A DNA stretch of 64,000 nucleotides from Bacteroidales bacterium (GTDB lineage Bacteria; Bacteroidota; Bacteroidia; Bacteroidales; P3): NCBI GenBank assembly GCA_017522065.1, contig JAFXAD010000035.1, forward strand, positions 43,188 to 107,187, written 5' to 3'. A program made the translations under genes and the position numbers. Positions 17,528 through 30,000 of this stretch are shown here, piece by piece (position 1 is the first letter of the stretch; each line of letters begins with the position of its first letter). Under the pieces are notes generated by a model, which saw only the letters and a program-made list of their open reading frames with translations, was not told the DNA's origin and did no database searches.

Positions 17528-17629
17528 ACCTCTAAAAATTCGTTTAATTCGTACAATTGCTCATTGCATTTTCTTTATTCATTATGTATTCGCAGGCATA
17601 CCACGCCGTTTTAAATAATTATTAGAGGT
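17528..17629. repeat. Inverted-repeat-bounded noncoding element, copy 1
   Basis: A 102-base segment that begins ACCTCTAAAAATTCGTTTAA and ends with a near-complement (TTAAATAATTATTAGAGGT). It can fold into a long imperfect hairpin of about 19 pairs. It shares ACCTCTA ends and AATTCGTT(T/C)AATTCGT with the element at 60828-60942. There is no transposase or target duplication to identify a mobile family. Confidence 0.6.
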
Positions 17630-17654
17630 GCTCTTTTAGGATACATATCCTTAC

Positions 17655-17695
17655 AAGGCGAGCCGAAGGAAACCCTTCGACTCGCCTTATTTTTT
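17655..17695 (+). terminator. Terminator of the xerC-hpf transcript
   Basis: AAGGCGAG-c-CGAAGG (17655-17669) pairs with CCTTCG-a-CTCGCCTT (17674-17688) around a short AAAC loop, followed by A and six T. It is a strong intrinsic terminator. Confidence 0.9.
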
Positions 17696-17745
17696 GCGCC
17701 TGTCGATTACGATTTGCAGAATTTTTTCCATTTTTTTATAAAATT

Positions 17746-17776
17746 ATTGTAAATTCAGAAAAAATATGTATTTTTG
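17746..17776 (+). promoter_or_regulatory. Probable promoter of the giant T9SS gene
   Basis: TATTTTTG at 17769-17776 is an exact -7 match. ATTG at 17746-17749 is a 3/4 match to the -33 box, with 19 bases between. Transcription would start near 17783, leaving a leader of about 237 bases before the ATG. Confidence 0.5.
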
Positions 17777-18019
17777 CACGTACTAATACCAACTGTTCTA
17801 CTACAACAACCCGAGAGTTCGGTGGGTTGTCAACTACTTGTATTTTATTTGATTGTGATATAAGCGTCGCTGTGTGCGAAACGTGTTTGGCTGACGTTGT
17901 GCTGCTCGTTTTTTGTTGTTTTTCCGCTTTTTTTGACGGTAAGGTCTTGCGTTTTATACATTCTTGATAGAAAAATTATATATATTAACTAAAATTTTTT
18001 ATTAACAAAATCTAAAAAC

Positions 18020-21000
18020 ATGAAACCAAAAAGTACTTTTTTGCGAGTGCTTATGCTCATGGCCTTGTTAGTGCCGTGGACATTACAAGCACAGAACGCG
18101 AAGGTGAGCGAGTACGACTATGAGGTCACTACTGCCACCTATGTTTCAATCGCCAGTACAGGTACTGCTTGGAACGCCGTTGCCGACGGCTATGTCGACA
18201 TCAGCATGCCTTTCGCCATGTATTTTGGCGAGACCCAGATCACTGATGGAAGCACGCTGCGTGTTAACGCCAACGGTAGCGCCACGTTCACAAGCCTGAC
18301 CGGTTCCGAGTTGTCGCCGATGAAATACTCGAGCGGCTTCTCCGACTTGACGGCCAACTCGATCTACTACCAGGCTTCGGCTTCGGCAGTAACCGTCGAG
18401 TGGCGCAAGGTCAAGGCCGGCAGCAACAGCCTGAGCTTCCAGCTCAAGCTGTATCCCAACGGCAACATCGAGTTCCGCTATGGTCCTATGACCATCGCCA
18501 GCTCGATCAGTGTCTTCACTGGCATGATGTCGTCCGCAACCGACATATTCCGTGTCGGCGGCAGCAATTGGGACGAGATCACCCGCTACACTACGGGTAC
18601 CACTACCCGTACGCTCTCCAACACCTACAAGCCCGACTACGATGCAACCACAAGCCAGGGTGTTGTCTACACTTTCACTCAGCCCGCCTGCGTGAAGCCG
18701 ACGGCTTTCGCAGCTGCTTCCACCGCCGACGGTGCCAACTTCTCGTGGACTTCCAACGGTACGAGCTTCCAAATCGAGTACGGCACCGACGCCGCCTTCG
18801 AAACGGCTGGCACCGTGATCAACAGCTCCACAACCACGGCAGCAGTCACCGGACTCACACCGTTCACTACCTACTACGCCCGTGTGCGCACCATGTGTGG
18901 CACCACCCCATCGGCATGGTCTGACGTCGTCAGCTTCATGCCTGCTATCTACTACACCATGGGAACCGATGCCGACATCAGCGTCTGCACTGGCATGATT
19001 GTCGACGACGGCGGTTACGATGGAGATTATGGCTCAAACCTCAACCAGACCATGATTGTCCGCCCCGGCACTGCTGGCAAGCGCATCCATCTGTCGGGCG
19101 ATTATTCTTTCGAATCAGGTTATGATTACGCATATATTTATGATGGTGTAGGAACAGAAGGAACGCTGTTGGCTACCCTCAACGGAGATAACGGCTATCT
19201 CGACGGCATTTCTAGCACCGATGCTTCGGGTGCACTGACCATCAAGATAACCTCTGACGGTTCCGTCTTCAGAAGCGGCATCGCCCTAATGGTTGTCTGC
19301 GAGGATATGCCCACTTGCCCCAATCCCTTCCTGCCCACACCGTTGCCTGATGGCACCATCAGCTGGACGGCCAGCACCAACGCTTCCTCCTACGAGGTGG
19401 CCTACGGTCTGGCAGGATTCGACATCAACGGCAGCAATATCACAACAGTTGCTGCCAGCGGTACCAGTACAACCCTCACGGGTCTCGCTTCGGCAACCAC
19501 CTACGATGTCTATCTGCGCGCCGTCTGCGCCTCCACCAACGAGACCTCCGCATGGGTAGGCCCCGTCACCTTCACCACGGCTTGCATGGCGATGGCACTC
19601 CCCTACAGCGAAGACTTCAGCAGCTATAGCGGATTTGCAAGTACATCGTATCCTTATTATGGACCCGCTGTCCTTCCGCAATGCTGGGATATCGTCTCGA
19701 GCGGAACCAATACTGCTTTGACTTCCGGCACATCCGCTTATTTCGGCGGCGTTGGTGTTGCAACCGGTACAAGCTATGGCTCCATGGTTGCTTATAACAA
19801 TTACCTCTGTCTGCCGGCTTACTACTACAACAGCACAAGCTCAACCTACGTCAACTACAACAACCAGCGTGGTAGTAGACGATATGCCATTTTGCCTGCT
19901 TTCACCACTCCTCTCAATGATGTGATGGTGTCGTTCAACTACAAGATGTCTAATTCAAACGCCAAGCTCAAACTGTACCTTGGTTATGTAACTAATGACG
20001 ACACCGCAACATTTACGGTACTCAATACTTACGATGCTACCACAACCACACAAACTGTGACAGAGTGGGCATTGAGCACTGCTAACGTGAATATCCCGAC
20101 TGGAGCGCGTCTCGCATTCAAATGGCAGACTAACTATAGTTCCTCAAGCGCTGTATATTGCGGTATCGACAACATCCTCGTCGAGCAGGTTCCCACCTGC
20201 CGCCGTCCGAGTGCTCTCACTGTGGCAAGCGTCACCTCCGATGCTGTCAGCCTCAGCTGGACCGACGCCAACGCCTCGCAATGGGAAGTCAAGGTCGGAG
20301 ATCCCGGTTTCGACCCCGAGAGCGAAGGCCGTTCCGTCATCGTCAACTCCACGTCGACCACAATCGGCTACCTCGGCTTCATGACAGAATATGAGGCCTA
20401 CGTCCGTGCCGTATGTTCCGCCACCGACAAGAGTGACTGGAGCAACATGGTCACCTTCAAGACCAAGTGCCCGCAGGGTGGTGATGTGGAGGTAACAGGA
20501 ACAACTACTGCACAGAATTATACTCTGCCGGTAAACACATATTATGGATATAGCTACACACAGCAGATTATAACTGCTGAAGAGATAGGGGGAGCGCAGA
20601 CATTCAACGCAATTTCTTTTAATTATGCCTATACATCCCCCAATAATTCAGAATCAAGTGTCAATATCTATATTGGAACCACAAACAAAAATTCGTTCTC
20701 AACGACAACAGATTATGTTGACCCTTCAACGCTGACTTTGGTATATAGTGGTCCGTTAGTGTGTAATGAAGGATGGAATGAGTTCACTTTTACCACACCA
20801 TTTGTATACAATGGTACTGACAATATAGTTGTTGCATGTGATGAAAATGCAAGTTCTTACAGTGGAAGCTCGTACAAATTCAATACACAATCAACAAGCG
20901 ATTACAAAGCATTGGCATATTATAGCGATACCTATAATCCAGATCCAAATGACCTATCGTCATATAGTGGTAGCAAGACGAGATACATGTATCGTAGTTG

Positions 21001-24000
21001 GATGAAACTTGTTTCTCCCTGCGTTGTTCCTTGTGCAGCTCCCGAAGAGGTTGCCGTCGTTCCCGATGTGACCTCCGCTGTTGCTACATGGGATGCCACT
21101 AGCGCCGATAGCTATGTTGTCAAGTACGGCCCCACCGGTTTCAACCCCGCTACGGCAGGAACCTCGGTCAACGCCTCTACCAACACAGCAACCCTCTCCA
21201 ACCTCGAGGGCTATACGCTCTACGACGTTTATGTTGCTTCTGTCTGCGGCAGCGAGACCAGCAACTACACCATGGTCACCTTCCGCACCCGCAGCAACTG
21301 CAACGCTCCTGAAAACGTGGCTGTGGCCAACGTGACCAACGCCTCCGCTGTTGTCAGCTGGGATGCTGAGGAACTCGGCGCCGGTGCTTACTGGACAATA
21401 AAATATGGTCCTGCCGGTTTCGACCCCGCTACCGAAGGCACAGCAGTTACTACTACCACCAATACCAACGAACTTGTAGGTCTCGATCCTAACGCTAAGT
21501 ATGATGTCCGCGTCATGCTGGTGTGCAGCAATGTCCTCAGCAGCGTCTGGACTGACCCCATCACCTTTACGACTGCTTGCCCGGGCGAGATGACAATGAT
21601 TGTCGGCGATGTTACTTCTACCAGTTCTAATCAGCCTACGAATTTTTATTATAAATACTCTCTCACCGAGCAGATTTACACTTCTGCTGAAATCGGTGGA
21701 GCCAACACCTTTACCTCCATCGCCTTCAACTACGCTTCGGATGTTGACGATAGTCGCGATGTTGTGATCTATCTTGGCGAGACTTCGAAGAACTCGTTCA
21801 CCAGCACAAGCGACTGGATTTCGACCAGCAGTATGACCCAGGTCTATGCCGGTCAGCTTGTTGCTACAGCCCCCGGCTGGGTGAATGTAACGTTCTCCAC
21901 ACCGTTCGAGTATACCGGAAGCGGTAACCTCGTTGTCGCTGTTGATGACAATACCGGTTCGTTCTCGAGCAACAGATCTTGGAACACCTATACAAGTGCT
22001 GTCTCGAATCAGGCTATGTATGTGTACAGCGATGGTACTAACTATGATCCCACCAACTGTACAACGTCAGGTACTCGTACAAGCAGCAAGAATCAGATTC
22101 GCCTTGGCTATTGCGATGCCAGCGTCACCTGCTTCGCTCCCGCCAATTTCACCAGCCTGGTCAAGGTCGACACCGTCGCCCTCAGCTGGAACCTGCGTCA
22201 CGACCTGCGCCCCATCGTCAGCGATGTCGAGATTAAGTATGGTCCCGAAGGCTTCAATCAGGAAACCGAAGGCTACTCAATCTTCCTGACCAATGGTGAC
22301 ACCAACTTTATCCTGACTCCCAACGAACTGGCTTATGGCAAGACCTTCGACTGCTACATCCGCACCGTGTGCGATGCCGCCAACGACGACTACAGCCCAT
22401 GGCAGAAGACCACCTTCACTACCCTGCCTTCGTGCTGGGTACCCGAGGTCACTTCTATCGACGGTGTTACTACCAATACCATCACCTTCTCCTGGACCGA
22501 GAACACTCTGCCCACAGCAGCACAGCAGTGGGAGATTGCATACGGTCCTAACGGTTTCGATCCCGACGATGCCCGCCAGGCATCATACGTCGTCGCCAAC
22601 ACCAACAGCAACTTCGTTCTCAGCGGTCTGAAACACTCTACCGTCTATGAGATCTATGTCCGCTCGCTCTGCTCAGCCGACGACTACAGTGACTGGAGCC
22701 AATCGTTCCTGATGGCAACCAATTGCGCACCCTGGACTGAGGACGACCTGCCTATTGCAGAGGACTTCTCCGTCGTTGGTTCCAACCAATTGCCTCCATG
22801 CTGGCAGCGTATCAACCACGGGACCAACTATAATACATATCCTTATGTAAGCGGTACTCGACTCTATTTCTCCTCATACTACTCGTCAAGCTACAACCTC
22901 GGCGACCAGTATGCTGTGATGCCTGAGGTTACCGCCAACATGGCCGACCTCGACCTCACCTTCGAAGCATACTACGGCTCCAGTGCCGATCTCGAAGTGG
23001 GTGTGATGAGTGATCCTACTGATACCAATACTTTCACCCTCATCGAGACCATCGACCTCACCTCGTCGATGACCGAGTATACCGTTCCTCTCGAATCGTA
23101 TACAGGCAACGGCCACTACGTTGCTCTGCGTATGACTAAATCCACTTCGGGTTCCAAGTCTATCTACGTCGACAACCTGGTCCTCAAAGTCCGTGAGAAC
23201 ATCAACACCCTTGCTGACAATGGTGGCAACTTCACCATCTGCAACGAGTATGTTGTTCCTACCGTCGACGACAATGAGAACTACAGCGGCGATGTCAATG
23301 CCACCTATATCCTCACCGCCAACGAGCCCGGCAAGGTGCTCCACCTCACCGGCAGCTACGACCTTGAGTATGGCTACGACTTCGTCGAAATCTTCGACGG
23401 CACTACCAGCCTCGGTCGCTTCACCGGCGAAGGCAATATCGATATCAAGACTGCTACCCACGACTGGAACAACCACAACAGTCTGCGTATGGTCTTCACC
23501 ACCGATGCCGACAACACCTTCGACCATAGCGGCTTCAAGTTCTTCGCCGCTTGCGAGTGCCCCGCTCCCAACAGCGACACCGTGTTCTACAATGTCGACA
23601 CCGTTGGCAGCTACGTCTGGGTTAACGGACGTACATATAATAATGTATCCAATAGTATTATAGCATCCGACCGCAGCTGGGCTGCCGAGTTCTATCAGCC
23701 CAACGTAGCCGGCTGCGACAGCGTGGTCCACAGCCTCAACCTTGTGATACATCCTTCCTATCAGCTGACCCGCAATGCCGAAATCTGCCAGCGCGACACC
23801 TTCCAGAACTTCTACGGACAGGTGCTCACCGCTACCGGCACCTACACAGGCACTGCCCTCACCATCCATGGTGCAGACTCCACCACGACCCTCAACCTCC
23901 AGATGCACGGTGCTCCCGACGCCTACGTCTACTACAACGGACGTAACGTCACCGCTCCCATCACGGGCTTCTGCGACGGCGCTCCCCTCGTCCTGACCGG

Positions 24001-27000
24001 ACAGAGCAACAACGCCAACGCTACCTTCACTTGGGAAGACGGCACCACCGGTGCTACACACACCGTCTATCCGCACGAGAACGCCACCTACACCATGACC
24101 GTTCGCGAAACCGCCTATGGCTGCACCAGCCTGCCGGTTAACGTCAACGTCACTACCACTCCGGTGGCTGATCCCGTCATAGCTGTTACCGACAGCGTCA
24201 TCTGCTTCGGCGACACCGTGACCCTCACCGTCAGCGACGAAAACGCTATAGAGGGTGTCACCTTCCGTTGGAGCAACGGCGCAACGGGCAACAGCATTAC
24301 CGTAGTGCCTACCGCCACGACAACCTATACCGTCACGGCTACCACTACCACCAACTGCGCCACTACAGCTACCCAGACCGTCACCGTCAACGCCCTGCCA
24401 GTCGTCACCATCGCCAACTCGGCCAACGAGATCTGCTTGGGCAGCGACCTGACCCTCACCGCTACTGCTGTTGAAGGCTACAACTACAGCTGGAATGCCA
24501 CCTCGGGCACTGGCCTCAACACCAACGCCCTCAGCGTGGTTCCATCAGTTACGGGCAACTATTTCGCCACCGTCACCGTCACCGACCAGAACGGCTGCGT
24601 CAGCGAGTTCCGCAACACCGCTGTTGCTGTCCATCCGAGCTACGAGATGGAAGTCAGCGCCAGCGACTGCGAGCAGAACCTGCCCTACCTGTTCGGCACT
24701 CAGCAGCTCAGCACCGACGGCCTCTACAACGAGACCTTCACCATCGCTCACGGCTGCGACAGTATCGTCCACCTCACCTTCACCGTCCTCGACACTGCTG
24801 TCGAGAACAGCTATCGTGAGCTCTGCCAGGGTACCGCCTTCACCTTCGGCGAAGGCCAGTACATGCAGAACTATGTGGCCGAGACCACTACCGATATTAG
24901 CTACCTCGACATCACCGGTCACTGCCCGGTTCTGAATGTCCTCCACCTCACGGTCAACAATCCTGCAGCCACCTCGTTCGAACGCGTGGTCTGCGACAGC
25001 ACCGAGTGGAACGGCATCACCTACACCGAGAGCGGCAACCAAATCCAGACCCTCGCTACCACTAAGGGCTGCGACAGCGTCGTCACCATGGTCCTCACCG
25101 TCAACTACCATAGCTTCGCCGAGCGCACCGAAGTGGCTTGCGACAGCCTGGTATGGAACAACGAGACCTACTACACTGCCGGCGACTACACCCAGAACTT
25201 CATTGGTGCCGACCAGAACGGCTGCGACAGCACCGAGACAGTCCACCTCACCGCAGTGAACAACGCTACCTACACCAACGATGTCATCTGCGCCACCAAT
25301 GCCTACACCTGGATTGACGGCGACACCTACAATATGAGCGAGCATGGTGGCAACATTATCCACCGCCTCGCCGAGAACACTGCCGAAGGCTGCCCGCAGT
25401 ATATGGTTCTTGACCTCACCGTCAACCTGCCTGCCGACACCACCCTTTGGACCAACGAGTATGCTTGCGACGAGTATGTCATCGACACCGTGGCATGCGA
25501 AGGCAACATCGTCACCCACTATGTACGCAACAGTGGCGACTACATGTTCCGCATCCTCGAGAACGGCAACACCGTCATCAAGCGCGTCCATCTGACCATC
25601 GGTACCTCAACCCACCATACCAATGTGGTCGAAGCTTGCGTGCCTTACACTTGGCAAATCCAGACCGGCTACGACACCATCAATGCTATGCCTCTCTATA
25701 CCAATATAGGACCTATCTGGAACGACACCATCATCTCCTTCCAGATGCCCGATGCCGGTTGCGGCAACATCGAGGTGCTCCGCTTCACCGCTATCCATCC
25801 CGAGGTTCGCTACACCGACGTTACCCTCTGCAGCAATACCGGCTACAGCTTCGTTAACGAAGGTGGTTGGAATGACGATGTTATAAACTACAATCTGCAG
25901 GATGGCATCAACAAGTTCGCCCTCTATGTAGACCCGACTGACGTCGACGCTAACCAGTGCCGCTACAACGACACCCTCCGCGTCAACGTCCTGAGATCGT
26001 ACAACGAAGTTAACAATCTCTTCCTCTGCGAAAGCCAGATAAGCTACGACAGTGAGAACGACGAGAGCTACTATGCTATCGAAGATGCTCACGACACTGT
26101 CTTCAAGCTCAAAGTCAACGGCAAGATCAGCGATGCCATCGCTTCTACTGGATACGGATTCTACTGGGCTTCAAGTTCGTTCACCGTCCAGACCGTTGAT
26201 GGTTGCGACAGCACTGTCAACTACTACTGGTACGTATTCCCGACGGTATACGAAACCCAGCAGGTTGCAGCTTGCTACAACTACACCTGGGAAGAGAACG
26301 GTCGTACCTATAACGAGTCGACTATCGACACCGTCATCCGCGAAAATGCATACGACTGGTATGGCGTTGCTTCTTGCGACTATGGCTATATCCTTGACCT
26401 CACCGTCACCGACACCATCCGCAACTACGACACCACCATCGTCTGCACCAGCTACGAGTATGACGGCACAACCTATCGCGACAGCCGCACCTTCCGCGAA
26501 GTTGTCGGACAGACTGCCGAGGGTTGCGACATCGTCGACTACCACACCTACGAGGTACGCCAGCGCCAGTTGACCGACGTCTATGTTGTCTCGACCGATC
26601 CATATCTCTGGCACGGTGAGACCTACACGGCTTCGACCAACAACGCCTTCTACAACACTACCGACATCAATGGTTGCGACAGCACCCTCAACCTGCACTT
26701 CACCAAGGTTGACAGTGTCATCGTCTGCGAGGGCTTGCTGCCCTACACCACTGACTTCGGCTTTGTGCTCGATACCGACGCTGTCGACGGACAGTATATT
26801 GCTGCCGTCAACAATATCGACACAATCATCAGCTACGTCATTCTCCGCGAGACACACGACGTTCTGACACAGAATGCCGCTTGCGACTACTACACATGGC
26901 GTCACGGTAGCGACACCATCGGCACCTACACTGCCGACGGCACCTATACCTACAGCTACACCAACGAGGCAGGTTGCCCGAGTGTCGACACCCTCAAGCT

Positions 27001-30000
27001 CACCCTGCTCCACAACACCAACGCTTCCGAGGCACAGGTTGCATGCGACAGCTACACATGGCACGATGTGACTTACAACGCATCGGGTGTTTACACCTAT
27101 GCTTACAATGCTGCCACCAACGGCTGCCCGAGCGTCGATACGCTGCACCTCACCATCAACGTCAATACCGCCAGCAAGTACAACGTCACCGCTTGCTACG
27201 AGTACGAATGGAACAACGTCGTATTCACCGCCAGCGACTCTGTTGTTATGGCAGTTCTTGACGAGAATGGATGCTCCGCAATGGACACCCTCGTCCTCAC
27301 CATCAACGGCAGCACCGTCAGCGAGGAGACCACTATCGTCAACGAGCCCAGCTACCGCTACAATGGTGTACTCTACACCATCCCCGCAGGTCAGCAGGCC
27401 GCCGACTTCATGGTTATCGACACTCTCGATGTTCCTAACCAGTACGGTTGCGACAGCATCCTCCACATGACCCTCAAGCTCCGCCAGGGCAACATCTACA
27501 ACGATACCGTCAACTACTGCGGCATCTACACCTGGCGCAACGGTCACCGCTACGGATGGCTCTCCATGGCTGAACGTCAGGCTCACGGCATGGCTTTCTA
27601 TATGGACCTCACCGATAGCAGCTATGTCATGACCAACCCGATCTACAACACCTACAATGCCGACGGCTCAGTCGATATGACCTACGTCCTCTGGCTGACT
27701 CTCTCCGAGACGGCTATCACCTATGAGACTATTGCTGATGCAGTGCCTCTGACATGGAATAGCTACACTCTCGATACCACCACCGGCGATAATATCGACC
27801 TCAGCGCATTCACTGCCGCCAATGTCACTGCCGACACCACTGTTGTGATCGAAAAACGTTTCGGCTCGACCTACTACTGCGACAGCGTGGTATACTACAC
27901 CGTCAACCTCCGTTACAACTACAACACTGCCGATACCGCCATCTGCGGCACCGAGACAGAGTTCGTTTGGAACGAAATGACATATCCTGTCAGCGTGTAC
28001 AACCACACTTATGAGTTCACCCAGACTGTCAACGCCGGTACGCTCAACGAGCAGGTCACCACGATGCGCGTCCTCTACAAGTCGCCCATCACCTCGACCG
28101 TCAGCGCTACCGCCTGCGATGTCTACACCTGGAACAACCAGAAATACTACACCTCTGGCGCATACAACCAGACTCTCACCGCCAACGATGGCTGCGACAG
28201 CGTGGTTACTCTCAACCTCACCGTCAACCGCAGCACAAGCACGGCTACTACCGTTGCTTCCTGCGACCAGAGCTACGTTTGGATTGTTGGTGGCGACACA
28301 GTCGGCGTCTATACTGCCAACGGTACTTATATGTCCGACATCGACACCACCGGTACTTGCCCCGCTCAGGATACTCTCTACCTGACTATCTATCCTGACA
28401 GCAGCTTCTCCTATACTGCTACCGCTTGCGATAGCTACACTTGGGAGCGCGACGGCATGACCTACACCGAGAGCGACACCCTCGTTTCCGTCTTCACCGA
28501 CGCCAACGGATGCCCCGCTTCCGAGAAGGTCTACCTGACTGTCAACAAGTCGGTCAATACCTACGAAGAAATCTCTGTTGTCAGCGGCAGCTACCGCCTG
28601 AACGGTGTTCTCTATACCTATCCGTTCGACGACACCATCGACTTCAGCTACACCGCAGTCAACGGCTGCGACAGCACACACCACATCCACCTCGTCATCT
28701 CGCAGTACCAGTTTGTAACCGAGAACGAGAGCGCTTGCGGTATGTTCACTTGGAGCCGTAACGGTCACTCCTACGAGTACACCAACGAACCTGGCGCACT
28801 CTACCGCGACATCACTACTGGCCAGATGGTTACCTCCATGCCGCTCGACACGGTCGGTACTACCATCTACATGCTCAACCTCATGCTCTATGAGGGACTC
28901 ACCAGCGAGGCTACCATCGCTCGCTTCCCGCTGAGCCAGCACACGCTCACTATCGGCGACACTACTTTCGACTTCAGTGCTTACACTGCTGACGAGACTG
29001 TCAACCGCATAGTCCGCTTCGACGCTCCCGCTTCGGTTTGCGACAGCTTGGTATACTACACCATCAACCTCGTATGGAACTACGACACCGTCGACGACGT
29101 AGTCTGCGGTACCGAGACCTCCTACACTTGGGGCGACGCCTCCTTCAGCGGCTTGATTCCTGACACCACGATGCTCTTCACTCGCGTCTTCAATCAGGGT
29201 ACTGCCGACGAACAGGTGACCACCAAGAGGGTCTACATACGTCCGCTCAACATCGTCAACATTGCTGACACTGCTTGCGACAGCTACACCTGGAACGACA
29301 GCGTCTACACCGTCAGCGGCAACTACAGCCAGACCTTCGCTGGCACCAACGGCTGCGACAGCGTGACCAACCTCGCCCTCGTTATCTACAACAACAGCAG
29401 CAACGACCTCGTTGCCGATGTCTGCGACACCTACACTTGGATTGACAATGGCACTACCGTCGGAACCTACACCACCAGCGGTGTATACACCAACGCCTAC
29501 ACCGACGTCCACGGCTGCGCCAGCACCGACACTCTGCATCTGACTGTACGCTACAACAGCAGCCATAGCGCTACCGTCGTGGCTTGCGACAGCTACACTT
29601 GGACAGCTACCGATTCAATCAATGGCACCGGTCTCACCTATGCCGCTTCGAACGATGCTATCCTCGGTCCTGCCTACACCTCGGCAAGCGGATGCCCCAG
29701 CGTCGACACACTCCACCTCACCGTCAACTACAGCACATCTAATACTATAGATATGTATGAAAGCGAAGGTTACCGCTACACCTTCCAGGACGGCCACAGT
29801 GTCATGTACACCGAACCGCTCAACAGCATCGTCGACCACTTCACCAACGCTGCTGGCTGCGACAGCACCCTCAACATCAACCTCCACATCGGACAGGCTG
29901 CATACAATGTTGAGACTGTCACCGCTTGCAACAGCTACACATGGCACGACAGCACCTACGTCTGGATCAGCGCCGAGGAGCGTGCTGCTCACAACAACGC

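Larger units (their letters stand above)
17519..18019 (+). other. Intergenic region hpf to giant gene, with long leader
   Basis: About 500 bases. It holds an inverted-repeat-bounded element (17528-17629), a terminator (17655-17695), the likely promoter of the giant gene (17746-17776), and a leader of about 235 bases with a 7-bp hairpin at 17806-17830 (ACAACCC/GGGTTGT). No ORF is credible. Confidence 0.6.
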
